NCBI GenBank assembly: GCA_030549495.1
Contig: JAUIRK010000897.1
Span: 269,001 to 333,000, forward strand
Source of the DNA: Nectonema munidae
Taxonomy: Eukaryota > Nematomorpha > Nectonematoida > Nectonematidae
Direction of reading: 5' to 3'
DNA: 64,000 bases
Positions 23,079 through 35,125 of this stretch are shown here, one piece after another (the stretch's first letter is position 1; each line of letters starts with the position of its first letter). Both the position numbers and the translations under genes were made by a program. Under the pieces are notes generated by a model that was not told the origin of the DNA, did no database searches, and saw only the letters and a list, made by a program, of their open reading frames with translations.

Positions 23079-25160
23079 CAGTAGAATCCCGATAACTCGG
23101 ACCCTCACGGGGGACATGAAATTCGTCCGACTTAGCGAATGTCCGAGAAATCCGAAGCATCAATAACTCGAACTTTTTTCACAAGTACGACTTTTTAATT
23201 TTTAAAAATGTATTAATATTTGTATTCAATAAATTATATTGATTTTAAAGATATTTTATTCATTTTAAAGCTTTTTTATTGATTTTTGAGATTTTTAGTA
23301 AAATCCGTTATTGTTATTTGCTTTAAAAAGCGAGTGCGCTCTGATTCAACAAGAGAGGAAATCTTTGTAGCCAGTGATCCTACTTCCCCACTTTCTGTAA
23401 ATAGTGAATATGTAAAAAGTCTTTCAATAGCTTGTTGCACTTCTTCATTTAAAGGTTTAACAGGGACTTCATCTTTAGCCGTGCTTTCTTCTTCATCATT
23501 TTCCACATCCATCGCATCACCTCGGATCTCTTCAAGTATTTCTACATCGGTTAACGCTTGGGCTGTTACTGCAACATCATCATCTACTGACAAATAATCT
23601 TTGACTTCGAAAGCTCCGGTGATAACATTCTTATCCCGTTGCTTAAGCTCATCTATCACTTCGTTTAAGTGAGAGAACGAAATATCATCCTCGGAAATAA
23701 CTGTTTCTGAAAACCCTCCTTTTCTGAAAAAGTTAACAACTGTACTTGAAGGACAAGAATTTTCATTGCTTCAAGGATAGAAATGGGCGTTACCTGCTTT
23801 CCTTGATCAATTCCGGCAATGCTCTTTTTGATGACTCGAGTACGATATTTAGCTTTTAAAAGTCTAATCACTCCTTGATCCATTGGCTCTAAAGCTGATG
23901 TTGTATTAGGTGGCAGAAAATAAAGATGAATTGATTTGAGATTCTCAATTGAAGGATAAGCTGGACAGTTGTCGATAATTAACGCTACTTTTCTGCCTTC
24001 TCTTTCTATGTTCTTGTCTTGCACTCTTACCCATTCTTCAAAAAGCTCAGAGTTCATCCAGCTTTTATTTTGGCCATGGTAGCGACAAGGTATGCTTCGT
24101 AAATGTTTTAAACAACGAGGCTTCTTTGATTTTCCTATCACAAAAATAGGAAGCTTTTCTCCAGCCATGTTTGCAGCAACAAGACCAGTTAATCGAATCT
24201 TACTGTGTTTTCCTCCGCTACATTTTTCTCATTCAAATGCAATGTCTTTTGGGGAAGCGCTCTATAAAACAGTCCAAATTCATCTGCATTGTATATAACA
24301 CAAGGGGGGTAATTTAACAATATTGTTCGGCACAGTCGTTTTTTTCCATGGTGCAGTCATCTTGATAGTGACACCTCGACTTTCTTTATATTATTAGACA
24401 TATTATGTAAGCATAAGTTACCAATAGCTTTAAATGAAACGTTGTATCGTTTTTTCCATCGATCAAGCCATCCATCTGATGCCTGAAATTGTTCTAAACC
24501 AAGTTCTTTTCCAAAGTATAAGCCTTTGTCTTTAAGTATAGCACCATTCAGAGGCAGATTGTTGTATCGGGTACTAATGAGCCATTGGTAACATGCTTTA
24601 TCGATATCATCTGATTTTGCACCTTTCATTCTTAGTTTTTTGGTAGACGTTGTGTTTTTCCACTACATCATAGATCTTTGATTTTTCATTAATCCATCCA
24701 GAAAGAGTTTATTTAGGTATGCTGTGTTTACGGGAAACTGTAGCACAGCTATCGCCTTTTTCGATTTCTTTCAAAATTCTATATTTTTCAATAATGGTAC
24801 GAGATTGCATTTTACGTTTTCTCTGTTGAGTGACGCCATTTTAAAATTGAATAATTAAGATAATCAAAAAACTTTATGTGATCTAATAACATAACAAATA
24901 CAAAAACAAAAAATTTGATTAGATTTAGTTTTTTATTAAAATCAATTCAAATACGGTTTCAAAAAATCCGAGTTACATTAGTTTTTTTTCTAAGGAGACC
25001 GAGAAAAAGTACCACTTGATGAATGTTCGATTTATAAGGGGTACGACTAAAGCCGAGTATTTTGCTTGATTAAGGTTATCAAATCCAACGGGGAGAAGAA
25101 ATTTGTACGAGTAAGTGAATGTCTGAGTTACCCAGGGTACTAGTTAACGAGATTCTACTG
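23079..25160 (-). mobile_element. Tigger/pogo DNA transposon C, end-to-end copy
   Basis: 2082 bp with clear inverted ends, CAGTAGAATCCCGATAACTC at the left and its match (AGTAGAATCTCGTTAAC on the other strand) at the right. It is flanked by TA on both sides (23077-23078 and 25161-25162). Subterminal motifs on both sides repeat GTCCGA/GTCTGA. The element is complete at both ends and carries a broken transposase on the minus strand. The ends are the best preserved among the Tiggers here. Confidence 0.93.
23276..24839 (-). pseudogene. Tigger/pogo transposase with CENP-B-type DNA-binding and DDE domains
   Basis: From an ATG at 24839 the N-terminal helix-turn-helix reads SRTIIEKYRILKEIEKGDS, then VSRKHSIP and LSGWINEKSKIYD. 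The CENP-B-like second domain (24357-24629) has YQWLISTRYNNLPLNGAIL and SDGWLDRWKKRYNVSFK. The DDE region has VIYNADEFGLFYRALP (first D, about 24290), GKSKKPRCLKH, ALIIDNCPAYPS (second D) and LPPNTTSALEPMDQGVI (third D; 23665-24168). The C-terminal tail is acidic (23276-23659). All three catalytic aspartates survive, but at least four frameshifts or stops interrupt the frame. Related proteins in animals include the jerky and CENP-B families, derived from such transposases. Confidence 0.9.
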
Positions 25161-27509
25161 TACTTATGTATTCAAAAATGAGTTTAAAAATTCCAAATTG
25201 TAAAAATCCAAAAAAATATTTGAGTCAAGCGTAATTCTTTAAAATTTCCTTATTTTGACAAGTATTGATAAAATTCGCAACAAGAAACTTTTTTAAAGTT
25301 ATAGTTTACTATCAGAATGCTTCTTACTGTTTATAGATCAGTGGTTTCTACAAGCATTCCATTGATCACCATAAAAAATTCTCTCTATTTTGAGCTATGA
25401 GCTTGTATTCCTAACATATATTGAGTTATTTTCAGTAACACAAAAAACTATCTATAAGACACAATTTTTATTAAAAAAAGTCGCTCATCTCTTATTTTTT
25501 GATAGTAATTGAAAGTAAATATTTTCTCATAATACAGAAATTGATCAAATATTTTTAAATCATTCCAAGATAGATACCGTCGAAATTCCCGGCATTTTAT
25601 GTTTTTGAAAAAATACTGGCAAAAATCTTTTTTTCACAAATTCGGATTTGTTCAGACAAACCCAGACGTCTGGTCACCCTTTTCTAATATTGAACTTTGT
25701 ATTAAGCTATAAAAACAGAATAAACTAATTAAGAGTAATTATTATCAAATTACTCCGTCGAGCTAGGCATAGGAGCAACATTTATGGTTGCCGGTTCTGC
25801 TCCCGCTTTTTAATCCCTTTTTTAAACCCTTTCAAGCTTTCAATTTTTTTTTTTTTTTTTTTTTCTTGTTGGTGGTTGTTGGGGTTCCGGGGGGTAACAA
25901 ACAAATAAGAATGTTCATGTTTTCTTTATTCTTAAGAAAAAAATTGTTTTTTTTTTGGAAATTTTAATAATTTTTTTTTTTTAGGGGGGGATTCTTGGAT
26001 TTTTTTTTGGAGATTTTTTTTGGATGGGAAAGGAGGAAATTTGGGGTTTATATATTGGGGGAAAATAAAGGGGGAGAAAGGGGGGGGTTTTTTAACATTT
26101 TACATGGCTATTCTAATGAGCTTTTTAAGTTCTTTTAAGAGATTGATGGAAGGCAATTTGAATGTAAGAAGTATCGGAGGGGGGGACAACCCTAAGAAAA
26201 AACTAACATCTTTTATTTTTATTAGTTTAGAATTTACATGACTATCTTAGAAGCCATATTTAAACTCATTTTAAAGTATTTAAAAATTTTTCTATTTAGT
26301 ATTAATTCTTAGATTTCTTAGTTTGTTCAAATAGTTATGAGTTGACTAAACAAGCGTTCTACTTCTGCATTAATAAATTTTACTAAATTATGAAAAGGGT
26401 TTTCTTTAATAGCATGCTGAAATTTATGAACCTTTGTCCAACATTTTAAAGAGTGTGTTATTCTTCCGATTCAACTGTATGAAGTCTTTTCCAATTAAAA
26501 TCTCTTTTTAAAAAATAATCTTTTTCAAAATTAGAAAAACTTAAATGGTTTTTTCATATATTCTATTTTTATATACGCAAAAAGCAAAAAATTCTAAATT
26601 GGCAACCCTTTCATAACTTCTTTCTTCACATTCGTTCTAAACTAAAAAGTAAACATATTTTATCTTATCAAAACGAACACAAGTCAAACAAAGATTTATG
26701 CCTTTAACCCTCAAGCGAATATCGTTGTAAAGGGTACTGCTAGTAAATAATACTTCTCTTGATTATTTCTGGACTTCTTTACCTCATAAATATTCATTTA
26801 TCGTTTAATTACTTTTTCTTTATGATTCATTAGTATATCTCAATTCATAATTTTGTTTACTGTATTTAAAAGTTGTAAATGAAACAATAGAGGAAATATT
26901 CTAATTTTATAGAAAAATTTTGTAGAATCATCATATAATATAAAGAAATAATAAAGTGTATATATTTTGGAAATAGGTAAAGTTTTTGGCTTTACTTTCT
27001 CTAGAAATCAACATAATTCAGAGTGACTTATTATTCCAATTATATGAAGTCTTACTTAAAAGTTTTAAAATAGCACGAATGAAACTATCTTTATGATTCA
27101 AGTAATTTATTTGTACAAATTTGTCCTGCAATAATCTTCTTTTGCGCTAAAAAATACTGCAAAAAGTATTTTATTCGGTCGATTCCAATTTTTTAATGAG
27201 AAACGTCAGTTTTATAATTATTAATTCCAATTTGAATTTTTCATTTTCCTGTTGTTTTATACAATAATAGATGATTTAATAGAATTTTTAAATATTTACT
27301 ATTTGATTAAACAGTTGTCTGCAAACGATCTGTTGCAGATTCCTGACTCATACTAAATATTAGGCGAATTTTGTTTTAAAAGTGTACCTAGGAATTTAAA
27401 TTTTGCTTGTGTTAAATATATTTTTATCTTTTTAGTTCTTTTTAAGTCTCATTTTTACTCATTGCTATTTGCTTATCTTTAAAATTTGAGATTTTTAATT
27501 CATCTGCAT
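25161..27509. other. Intergenic upstream of SUV3, with low-complexity T/G-rich DNA
   Basis: A T-run at about 25839-25864 is followed by G-rich and T-rich sequence to about 26100. The short frame 26020-26241 there is composition-driven. No promoter motif can be named. Confidence 0.4.
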
Positions 27510-29987
27510 ATGTTCAGGGCAGTTTTTCTTTTTCCGTCGCGCATTTTTCTATCTTTAGTCACTGAAAATTACAATTTTCACATTAAGAAAATTTGCCAGC
27601 ATAATTTTCACTCTCTTTTACAAATTGAAAAATCAGGTGACGCTTCAATTTCGTACACGAAATCTAGAAGTTTTTCAAAATCTCAAAGTAAAGTTAAGGG
27701 TTCTCAAAAGAAATCCCCAGATATATCCTCTAAAAGTCAATCAAAATCTTTGCCTAAATCTAAATCCTCGTTCCTCAAATCAAAAATTTCAAAAGTTGAA
27801 CCTCTGAAATTTTCAAGCAAAAAATTCAAAAGGTCAAAATCTAGTGAAAACAAAACAGTGCCTTTGGATAAAGTTTCTGACGGTGACTGTTTTTGTAATT
27901 CCGAATTCCAAAGTCATGAAATAGGAGGAGATTTTTATTCAAAGGATGGAAAGAGCAATGAAAAAAATTTTCAGCTAAAATGTTTTAACAACTTTATGAC
28001 AGATACATCTGTTAAAGAAAAATGTTTTTCGCGAGGAATAATAGGTGAAACCCTGATCCAATCCTTTAACGCTTTTAAAAGCATTTTGAATAAACAGAAT
28101 GAGAGAGGTGATTTTTCCCTTCCAGAGCCTCTTCTTGAAAAAATGGGAAATTTTTCACATGACAAGATTGAAGTGTCTGAACTTTATAACGAAATTTTCG
28201 AAGAATTTGAAAAATTTTCACGCTTAAGATTTCCCTTTTTGAATCATGTAGAAGACTTGAAAAAGTTAAGTGATGTAAGGTATCCTGCGAAATTATTTTC
28301 AAGCGCGCGAGAGTTGAAGCGTAAGATATACTTTCATGCTGGACCTACAAATAGTGGAAAAACTCATAACGCATTTACACGTTTTCTTAAAGCGAAGTCT
28401 GGAATATATTGTGGGCCTCTACGCTTGCTAGCGAATGAAATTTATGAACGAACGAACCAAGGAGGTGTTGATTGCGATTTGTATACGGGTGAAGAAATAA
28501 TAATTAAAAATAAACAGAGCAGATATGAAAATTGTGAAGTAATTGAAGATAGGCATATAGCATGTACTGTTGAAATGGCCAATTTAACGGATAAATTTGA
28601 CGTAGCTGTTATAGATGAAATTCAGATGATAAGAGACCTTACTAGAGGTTACGCGTGGACACAGGCCTTGTTAGGAATTTTAGCAGATGAAGTTCATCTC
28701 TGTGGCGAAGAGACGGCCTTTGACGTCGTAAAAGCGATCATTAATCATGGCACAGATGACGAAATCAAACTAATCCGGTATGAAAGATTGAGTCCTCTAA
28801 CTGTAGAAGATCATGCTTTGGAGTCGTTTTCAAATCTGCAAAAGGGAGATTGTGTTGTGTGCTTCTCTTATTCTCATGTTTTCAAAGTGTCTCAAGAGAT
28901 TGAAGCTTTAGGTAAAGAATGCGCAATTATATATGGTAATATGCCGCCGAAAGCTAAATTGAATCAAGCGAATCGATTCAATGATACCAACAATTCTTGT
29001 AAAATTTTGGTTGCGACGGATGCTATTGGTATGGGAATTAACCTGAACATTCGGAGAATCATCTTTTATTCTTTGTTGCAGCCGAAATTAGATGAAAATT
29101 TTGTCATCCAGTATGATACTATTGCAATTTCATCTGCACTACAGATAGCAGGTCGAGCGGGTCGTTATGGGTTTCAACATCCTGAAGGATTTGTCACTTC
29201 ATTTCGTCGCGAAGACATCACCCCTTTGAAAGAAATTTTAAGCGAAAAGCCAGAAAATATTACACGTGTTGGCTTCCTGCCTACTTTTGCAATTTTAGAA
29301 ATGTTTTCATTTCTCATCCAAGAGACTTCCTTATCTTTCACGCTGGATTTGTTTAGAGGTTACGCGCAATTGAATCAAGATTTATATTTCTTTTGCAATA
29401 TAAAGCAATTTAAACGACATTCAGAACGCATCCAGCACATTCCTCTTACTTTTAAAGAAAAATATATTTTTGCCACTTCTCCTCTAAAACAAAACAATGC
29501 CTTTTTATCCTCCATTTTCATCAAATTTGCAAGACGCTACCGTGATAAACAGAGCTTCACATTTGATTGGTTGTGCCAATGCATTGGATATCCTCTTAAA
29601 AATCCTACTAATGCCAATGAACTTTATCACTTGGAAAATTGTTTTGACGTACTTGATTTATATTTGTGGATGGCTAATCGTTTTCCTCTTCGTTTTCCAG
29701 AAACTGAAAAAGTCAAATGCTTGCAAAACGAGTTTCAGGAAATGGTTCTTCAAGGTATTTCTAAAATTACCTCTTTTTTGCGTCAAAATAACGAAAGTTC
29801 TTCTAATGCGGATACTTCCTTAAATTCTCTCCCAGATTCCGTAACTCCTATCAAAAATTTAAATATTTTAAATTCAGGCAAACTTACAAAGTTTCTAATA
29901 GACAAAGGCTTGTTAAATGAAAAAATGATAAATGATCTTCGAAGAGAGTGGGCTTCTAAAAAATCACCCTACAAAAAAAAAAGTTAG
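27510..29987 (+). CDS. SUPV3L1: ATP-dependent RNA helicase SUV3, mitochondrial
   Basis: An 825-residue single-exon protein from ATG 27510 (the frame is open further up but lacks an earlier ATG). The first about 40 residues, rich in Arg, Phe, Leu and His, fit a mitochondrial presequence. Residues about 48-115 form an unusual Ser/Lys-rich stretch. The Ski2-like helicase core follows: Walker A HAGPTNSGKTHNA (276-288), DEIQ (369-372; human DEIQ), YGNMPPKAK, DAIGMGINLNIRRIIF and motif VI QIAGRAGRYG (545-554). A SUV3 C-terminal domain follows (LFRGYAQL, then WLCQCIGYPLKNPTN and LWMANRFPLRFPE). Known SUV3 unwinds double-stranded RNA in mitochondria with PNPase as a degradosome. Compared with human SUV3 (786 residues; Walker A near 207), the extra length is at the N-terminus. 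A poly(A) signal AATAAA lies at 30004-30009, 16 bases after the stop. Confidence 0.95.
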   Translation: MFRAVFLFPSRIFLSLVTENYNFHIKKICQHNFHSLLQIEKSGDASISYTKSRSFSKSQSKVKGSQKKSPDISSKSQSKSLPKSKSSFLKSKISKVEPLKFSSKKFKRSKSSENKTVPLDKVSDGDCFCNSEFQSHEIGGDFYSKDGKSNEKNFQLKCFNNFMTDTSVKEKCFSRGIIGETLIQSFNAFKSILNKQNERGDFSLPEPLLEKMGNFSHDKIEVSELYNEIFEEFEKFSRLRFPFLNHVEDLKKLSDVRYPAKLFSSARELKRKIYFHAGPTNSGKTHNAFTRFLKAKSGIYCGPLRLLANEIYERTNQGGVDCDLYTGEEIIIKNKQSRYENCEVIEDRHIACTVEMANLTDKFDVAVIDEIQMIRDLTRGYAWTQALLGILADEVHLCGEETAFDVVKAIINHGTDDEIKLIRYERLSPLTVEDHALESFSNLQKGDCVVCFSYSHVFKVSQEIEALGKECAIIYGNMPPKAKLNQANRFNDTNNSCKILVATDAIGMGINLNIRRIIFYSLLQPKLDENFVIQYDTIAISSALQIAGRAGRYGFQHPEGFVTSFRREDITPLKEILSEKPENITRVGFLPTFAILEMFSFLIQETSLSFTLDLFRGYAQLNQDLYFFCNIKQFKRHSERIQHIPLTFKEKYIFATSPLKQNNAFLSSIFIKFARRYRDKQSFTFDWLCQCIGYPLKNPTNANELYHLENCFDVLDLYLWMANRFPLRFPETEKVKCLQNEFQEMVLQGISKITSFLRQNNESSSNADTSLNSLPDSVTPIKNLNILNSGKLTKFLIDKGLLNEKMINDLRREWASKKSPYKKKS

Positions 29988-30069
29988 TAAAAACATTTTA
30001 TTCAATAAAACTTGCTTTTTTATATCTTTTTTATTCTGACAAAAATACCTACCACGAATAAAGAAAAAT

Positions 30070-30400
30070 CTTTTCACAAGTTCTCTTTCTTCTCCAGATG
30101 AAGACATCACCATCCCCGATGACACCCACTTACAGATTCTCCTTCAAACGACCTTGTTCTAGGCTATTCATTCACAGTGGAAATCTTGATGAAGGCAAAG
30201 TTTGGATATCAACCTTTCGTGCTCATCTGAAGTTAATTGGAAAATTAAATATCAAAAAAGTTGGAAGTATATATATATTATATAATAAAAAAAGGATTAA
30301 AAAACCAGATAATAGCTTCTGAAGAAGTTCCACATGCATTAGAGAGTCGCTGGGCACAATGGAGAGTAAGAAGTTCTTAAGTTAGTGAAAAGAGGAAATA
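30070..30400 (+). other. Exon-like stretch of unknown identity
   Basis: Three short segments in different frames look protein-like: SSPDEDITIPDDTHLQILLQ (30092-30151), RLFIHSGNLDEGKVWIST followed by FRAHLKLIGK (about 30161-30244) and SEEVPHALESRWAQWRV (about 30315-30370). They may be pieces of one broken gene or of a spliced gene with tiny gaps. I do not recognise the family. Nothing reads through. Confidence 0.3.
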
Positions 30401-30458
30401 ATGGTAACTCTTTTATAATCATAATTTTAGTCATTCTTGAGGAACTAAGAGAACTTAA

Positions 30459-31090
30459 CCCTATTAGTGCTTGGCAAGATTTGTCCGTCCAAGTACAAAA
30501 GGAGGGTGTTTTGTCCCCCCCCCCCCCTTGCTTTTCTTAAATTTTAAAGATTTTTTACATATATTTAAGATAACTATTTCAAATTGGCGATGTTCATTTT
30601 TGATAAAAATCAATTGACCTATCGTCAAAAAATTCTCATGTCAAAATTAAAATTTATGTTGAGTTACTTATAAAAAAAATTTTACATCTATATAACCATT
30701 TTAAAGTATGCTGAATCTAGTTTCGATGTTATTTTTTTTATTTTATGAAAATCAATCAAACATATCTAAAAATCATTTAAATATGACAGCTCTGTCAAAA
30801 TTAATATTTTTATCAAAATATCTCTAAAAAGTTTTTTCCACATATATACCGATTTACAAATATGCTGAATTCAGTGGTTGTGTTCATTTTTGATAAAAGA
30901 CAATTAAACATGTCAAAAAATGGTTTAAATATGACAGCTTATATGAAAATTAAAATTTTTATTGAAATATTTATAAAACTTTTTTACACGTATATACTCA
31001 TTTTCAAATATCCTGAATTTCGTGAAATAGTCAATCAATGTCAAATATGTCATTTTCAAAATGACAAATCTTGCACAATTTTTTTGCTAA
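30459..31090. mobile_element. Partial non-autonomous TTAA (piggyBac-like) element
   Basis: TTAA (30455-30458) is followed by CCCTATTAGTGCTTGGCAAG, the same end as the element at 44956-46967. A C-run is next, then three diverged tandem units of about 150 bp (a TGAATC/TGAATT landmark at 30712, 30866 and 31014). They match, in reverse orientation, the right part (46560-46790) of that element. No right end was found. The frame at 30862-31221 lies partly in the repeat and is not a gene. Confidence 0.6.
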
Positions 31091-33119
31091 ATATCTTCTT
31101 AATTTATGCAATAAACTATTTTTTGTCGTTTAATTTACTCAAAATAATACACCTGTCAGTAAAATGGGTGTCTCGATACGATCTCCATCTTTTTGGCTAC
31201 AAATTCGTTATCTGCTGGTAGTCTCTATTTCATTTTTTCTAAAATGTATACACTGGGTAATTTTGCTTTTGCATATATAATTCATTTTTGCTATCTAATA
31301 AAATTTAGGATCCGGAATAGTTTTTGTAGGCATTTTAAAAAAAGGAAAAAATAGTTTACATTTTGTAAACATATTAGAAAAACGCTTGTGCGTGTGGTAA
31401 TGAACAAATAGCATAAAAGATATTAGAATTATTTTCATCTTTCATAAACCTCTTTTAAAGTAGGTACTAGACAAAAATAAGGACTGACTGTATGATTTTT
31501 TAGCTCAGAACGACAAAAGACATTTCCTTTAATATAGACATTTATTGCAGTAAAAAATGAAATTCAAGATCTCAACAAAATATGTAAATAGCAATTTTTT
31601 TCCACAGTAAAAACAGTATATTTTCAAAATTAAAGCTAATGTACTGTTCTATGCTATCATTTCATCCCTATTTGGCTTATTTTGTAGAATAAATTAACAT
31701 CGTCTAACTCTGATACTTATGGGAGTATTTCAAAAAGATTCCAAAAAGTTAGGGCTAAGATTTTATAGGTCCTTTCAATACTTTTTCAAAACGCTTGAAC
31801 ATGTTTTATGTAAAATGTTTAATTATTTTGTAAAAAAAATTATACTTAATTCTAAACACATTTAATTATAATAAAGGTCAATGCCCCCATGAATTCAAAG
31901 CTTTAAATTTGGTAAGAAAGTAGTTTACTAGTCGATTCTAGGAAGTGAATTTGGAGCATATTTACTCCCCTTCTCTATAGCACATTTAAAATACAGTTTC
32001 TATGGTCTGATTTTGGTTGTCCATTATTATTTTGTAGTGTTATGAGTATGAAGAACTTATTTTTTGAACAAACATCTTTTGACAATATTTCAACAAGAGA
32101 ACAAACATAGAAATATTATAGATTTACATTTCTTTAGAATTTTCAATGTTACCGTTGTAAATGGTGGATCAAAATAAGTGCTTTTATGGAAAAAATTTGG
32201 TAAGTATAATGAATTTATTTAAAAGCATTATTTAAAACAGCTGTTAAATTTAAGTTTTACAATCCTTTAAAACCTGCTAAATATCTTTACGCATGTAATA
32301 TTTTTCTAGGGGTTAGGTACACTGTTCTGTACGATTTTTAACTTTCCATATTACTTTACTTGTTTTGCTGTTGCGCTTCAGATACAAATTCTTTTAAAAT
32401 AAATTATAAAAAAAGTACCTCCCCCAAATAATTTAAGGATGTGAGCCCCTCGTTAGAAAAAACAAACAATAATAAGATTAAGGCCCATTATCATTTAACT
32501 ACATGTTTTCATAGCTATATTGAATGTGAGAGGAGTTACTATGTCTAAAAGTTAAATATCAAATTACATTCCATAAGTCAGAGTAAATGATTGTGCCCGA
32601 TCGCATTAAAAAATTAAGTTGAAGTATAATTTTTTTCGCATCATAAGTATAATTACAAAGCTAATTGTAGTACCTGATGAAACATGATTTTTAATTAGAA
32701 AAAAATTAATAATTATTTTTGGTTAAAATTCATTGATGAGTCGCTTTTTTTGACTGGATAATAGCTGAGGTTGGGAGTTGGAAATTAAAACATTTTGAAA
32801 CTTCTTTGGAGGTTGGCATTTTAATGATCTCTGTCCGCTTTATTGCTTTGATTAAGAGAATACTCTTTCAGAACTGAACAAAATGAAGAATTTTTTATAT
32901 GTAGCGCTTTTTCTTGCAGCGCACTTTAGTCCGACAAAATAACTAGCTTAAACCTAAAAAGATTTTAAAAATTTTTTTTGTGTTTATGCGGGTGATTTTG
33001 GTCATTCGGATGACATGCGGGATTTCAACTCAATTTGCGGGTGACTCCCTCTCAATGCAGGTGAATCGACAACCCTGCTATGATTCCTTACAAAATGAAA
33101 AAAATAGAAGCGTTACCAA
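31091..33119. other. Intergenic, mostly unrecognised
   Basis: Includes an interspersed-repeat end at 32341-32453, which shares ACTTTCCATATTACTTTACT and the AAGGATGTG..CCCCT end with 56922-57035. Around 32985-33075 GCGGGTGA units recur. No gene is seen. Confidence 0.4.
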
Positions 33120-33745
33120 ATCATCCTATACGGGTTAGCTACTTCAACGCTGCTGCTTATAAAAACTTAAAGATATCATTTTTTATGCCTCCTATTATTT
33201 TTAAATTATTTTGAGAACAGACAGTTTCATTTTAAAATAGTGAAAATTGCTTTATTAGTTTATTTTGTCTCTTTTTCCCCTTATGTTAATTATGTAGCAA
33301 GTTTTTCAATTTTGAGTAAAAGGTAAGGTCAAGGTACCGTGGGTGTGTTTTCATTGACAAGGCACTACTGATGTACCCAGTATCGAACCCAGAGGCTTCC
33401 GTGCAGAGCCCATCATCTCAACCAACCTGCCATGCCACCCATAGAGTATGCTGTAGTGGATACGTCAAATTAGTTTTCAAAAAACTTAAGTTATGCTGTA
33501 AAAATTTTTTAGTTTTTGTTGAAGCTCTATAACTTTTTTTCCCTAAAAGTTATTATAAAAGGCAAATCATTGGAAAATGTTAAAAGTTATTTTACTTTTT
33601 GTAGATTTTTGTAGCTTGCACCAATTTAGCTTTTAAACTATTTTTGAATGATGCTGAGAAAAATGAAGTAATGCAATCGTAATTTATTGTTTGATTTTTG
33701 TTTGCACAAATTTTATCTTTATTTTATACCCTTTTTGAGAGCCTA
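33120..33745. repeat. 620-bp dispersed repeat, copy 1, with SINE inside
   Basis: Collinear with 54115-54745: both contain GCTGCTTATAAAAACTT, ATGCCTCCTAT, GAGAACAGAC, TTATGTTAATTATGTAGCAA, then a SINE, then AAATTAGTTTTCAAAAAACT and TTGAATGATGCTGAG. The two copies differ by many point changes and small gaps. Confidence 0.75.
33321..33441 (-). repeat. tRNA-derived SINE (inside the dispersed repeat)
   Basis: On the minus strand: tRNA-like head with ATGGCAGGTTGGTTGAGATG and a B-box-like CTGGGTTCGATACTGG, then body with GTGCCTTGTCAATGAAAACA and a GGTACCTTGACCTTACC tail. The same family is at 54302-54441 and 56178-56329. Confidence 0.65.
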
Positions 33746-35125
33746 TCTAACTTACACTATTCTTATATACTAAAAAGAATGAAAAAATTCGAATACCAAG
33801 TTTTCTAAATTTAGTTCTGTTTTACATTTTTGATAGAAATTACCTCAGAAAAGTTATGTAATTTGGATGTGTTTTTTTTAATTTATTTTTCTCAATAAAA
33901 CATTTTCATTTTTTAGGAAGAAGAAATGGAACAACTGAAAATTAATGAATGGTTTTTTTCATTCAATAAAATTTTCAATTTTTTTAATTTATATCTTTAC
34001 CCCTTTTTTACACATAATTTGGAGATGGTGCGCATCTATTTGAAGTGAGAAAGAAGGAGCTATTTATAAGTCCTCGTTCATTGTTGACGCTAAGCTTAGG
34101 GCGGGGATTAAAGTTTACATTAAGTTTATTAAGAATGAAATAGAATAGACAAGAGAGGAGTAGGAATTCAGAAAAATTTCTTGTCTTTAGTTTTAAATTT
34201 TTTAACGTTTGGGCAAAAAGTTGTATAAATTATGCAGAAACTTACCATTTATTCAACTTTCAAATCTACGCAAAAGCTAACAAGTATATGAGAAGCAGAA
34301 AAGAAGTGCTACACAGACTTTTTATTTACAAAATCAGGGTAAAAGTTTCCTTGCATGAAACAAGGAATATACTGGCCCTGTTTTCACAACGGTGATGTTT
34401 ATTTGTTTTTAAAATATTCAGTATGTTCCAACAGACATAGCAAAAGATTTGCGAACGGAACCCTTAAATCCAAGGTCACGATGAAGCAAGAAGAAATTAC
34501 ACGATAGGAATTTTATTGTGCTTTACGTTTCGTTAACACATCGCAAGATAATTCATCGATTTTTATTTGATTAGTTTATCTAAGTTGTTTTTCACAGCTC
34601 ACATAAGTAATCTCAATTGTTCTGGCAAACACCATCAAAAAATATTTGATTCCGTTTGAAAAGTGTTTTATTGAATTAAATCTACTGATAATGAGTATGA
34701 ACAATTTCTATCTTATTAAAATTTACTTCTAAAGACATGCTGTTTTAACTCTTTTTTTGTGAAACTTTTTATATAAAAAATTCATGTAATTTTCTAAATC
34801 AATCAAAAACAAATGTACTCAATAAAAAAAAATAGTTATATTTTACTTTTATGTAAAAATTAACTAAAAAAGTTTTTATTTTTGAGAAAAAAAATGAAGA
34901 TGAACTTGCGTTGCTTTTTTGCAACAGTCATAAATTTCAAAGACAATTTTTTAGAATTTGTTTGTAATATCTCATTTCAATAAATTAAATTTCCAAAAAA
35001 CCTAGTGGCTTTGGGCTCAGATAACTTTTGTATCATACAAACTTTGGCCATTTTAGTGTTCGTCTGTGATCATTTGCGTAAGCCTGCAGCTAAAAGCAAA
35101 ACTTACAAAAGTCATTCAAAAATAA
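33746..35125. other. Intergenic, nothing firmly recognised
   Basis: AT-rich. TGCGTTGCTTTTTTGCAACA near 34909-34928 has a GTTGC/GCAAC palindrome like those at the piggyBac-like 5' ends. It may belong to the piggyBac remnant found beyond the Chapaev-like insertion. Confidence 0.35.

Noticed and set aside
30862-31221. A 119-codon frame downstream of SUV3
   Set aside because: Its first part lies in the 150-bp tandem units of a non-autonomous TTAA element; composition is AT-driven.
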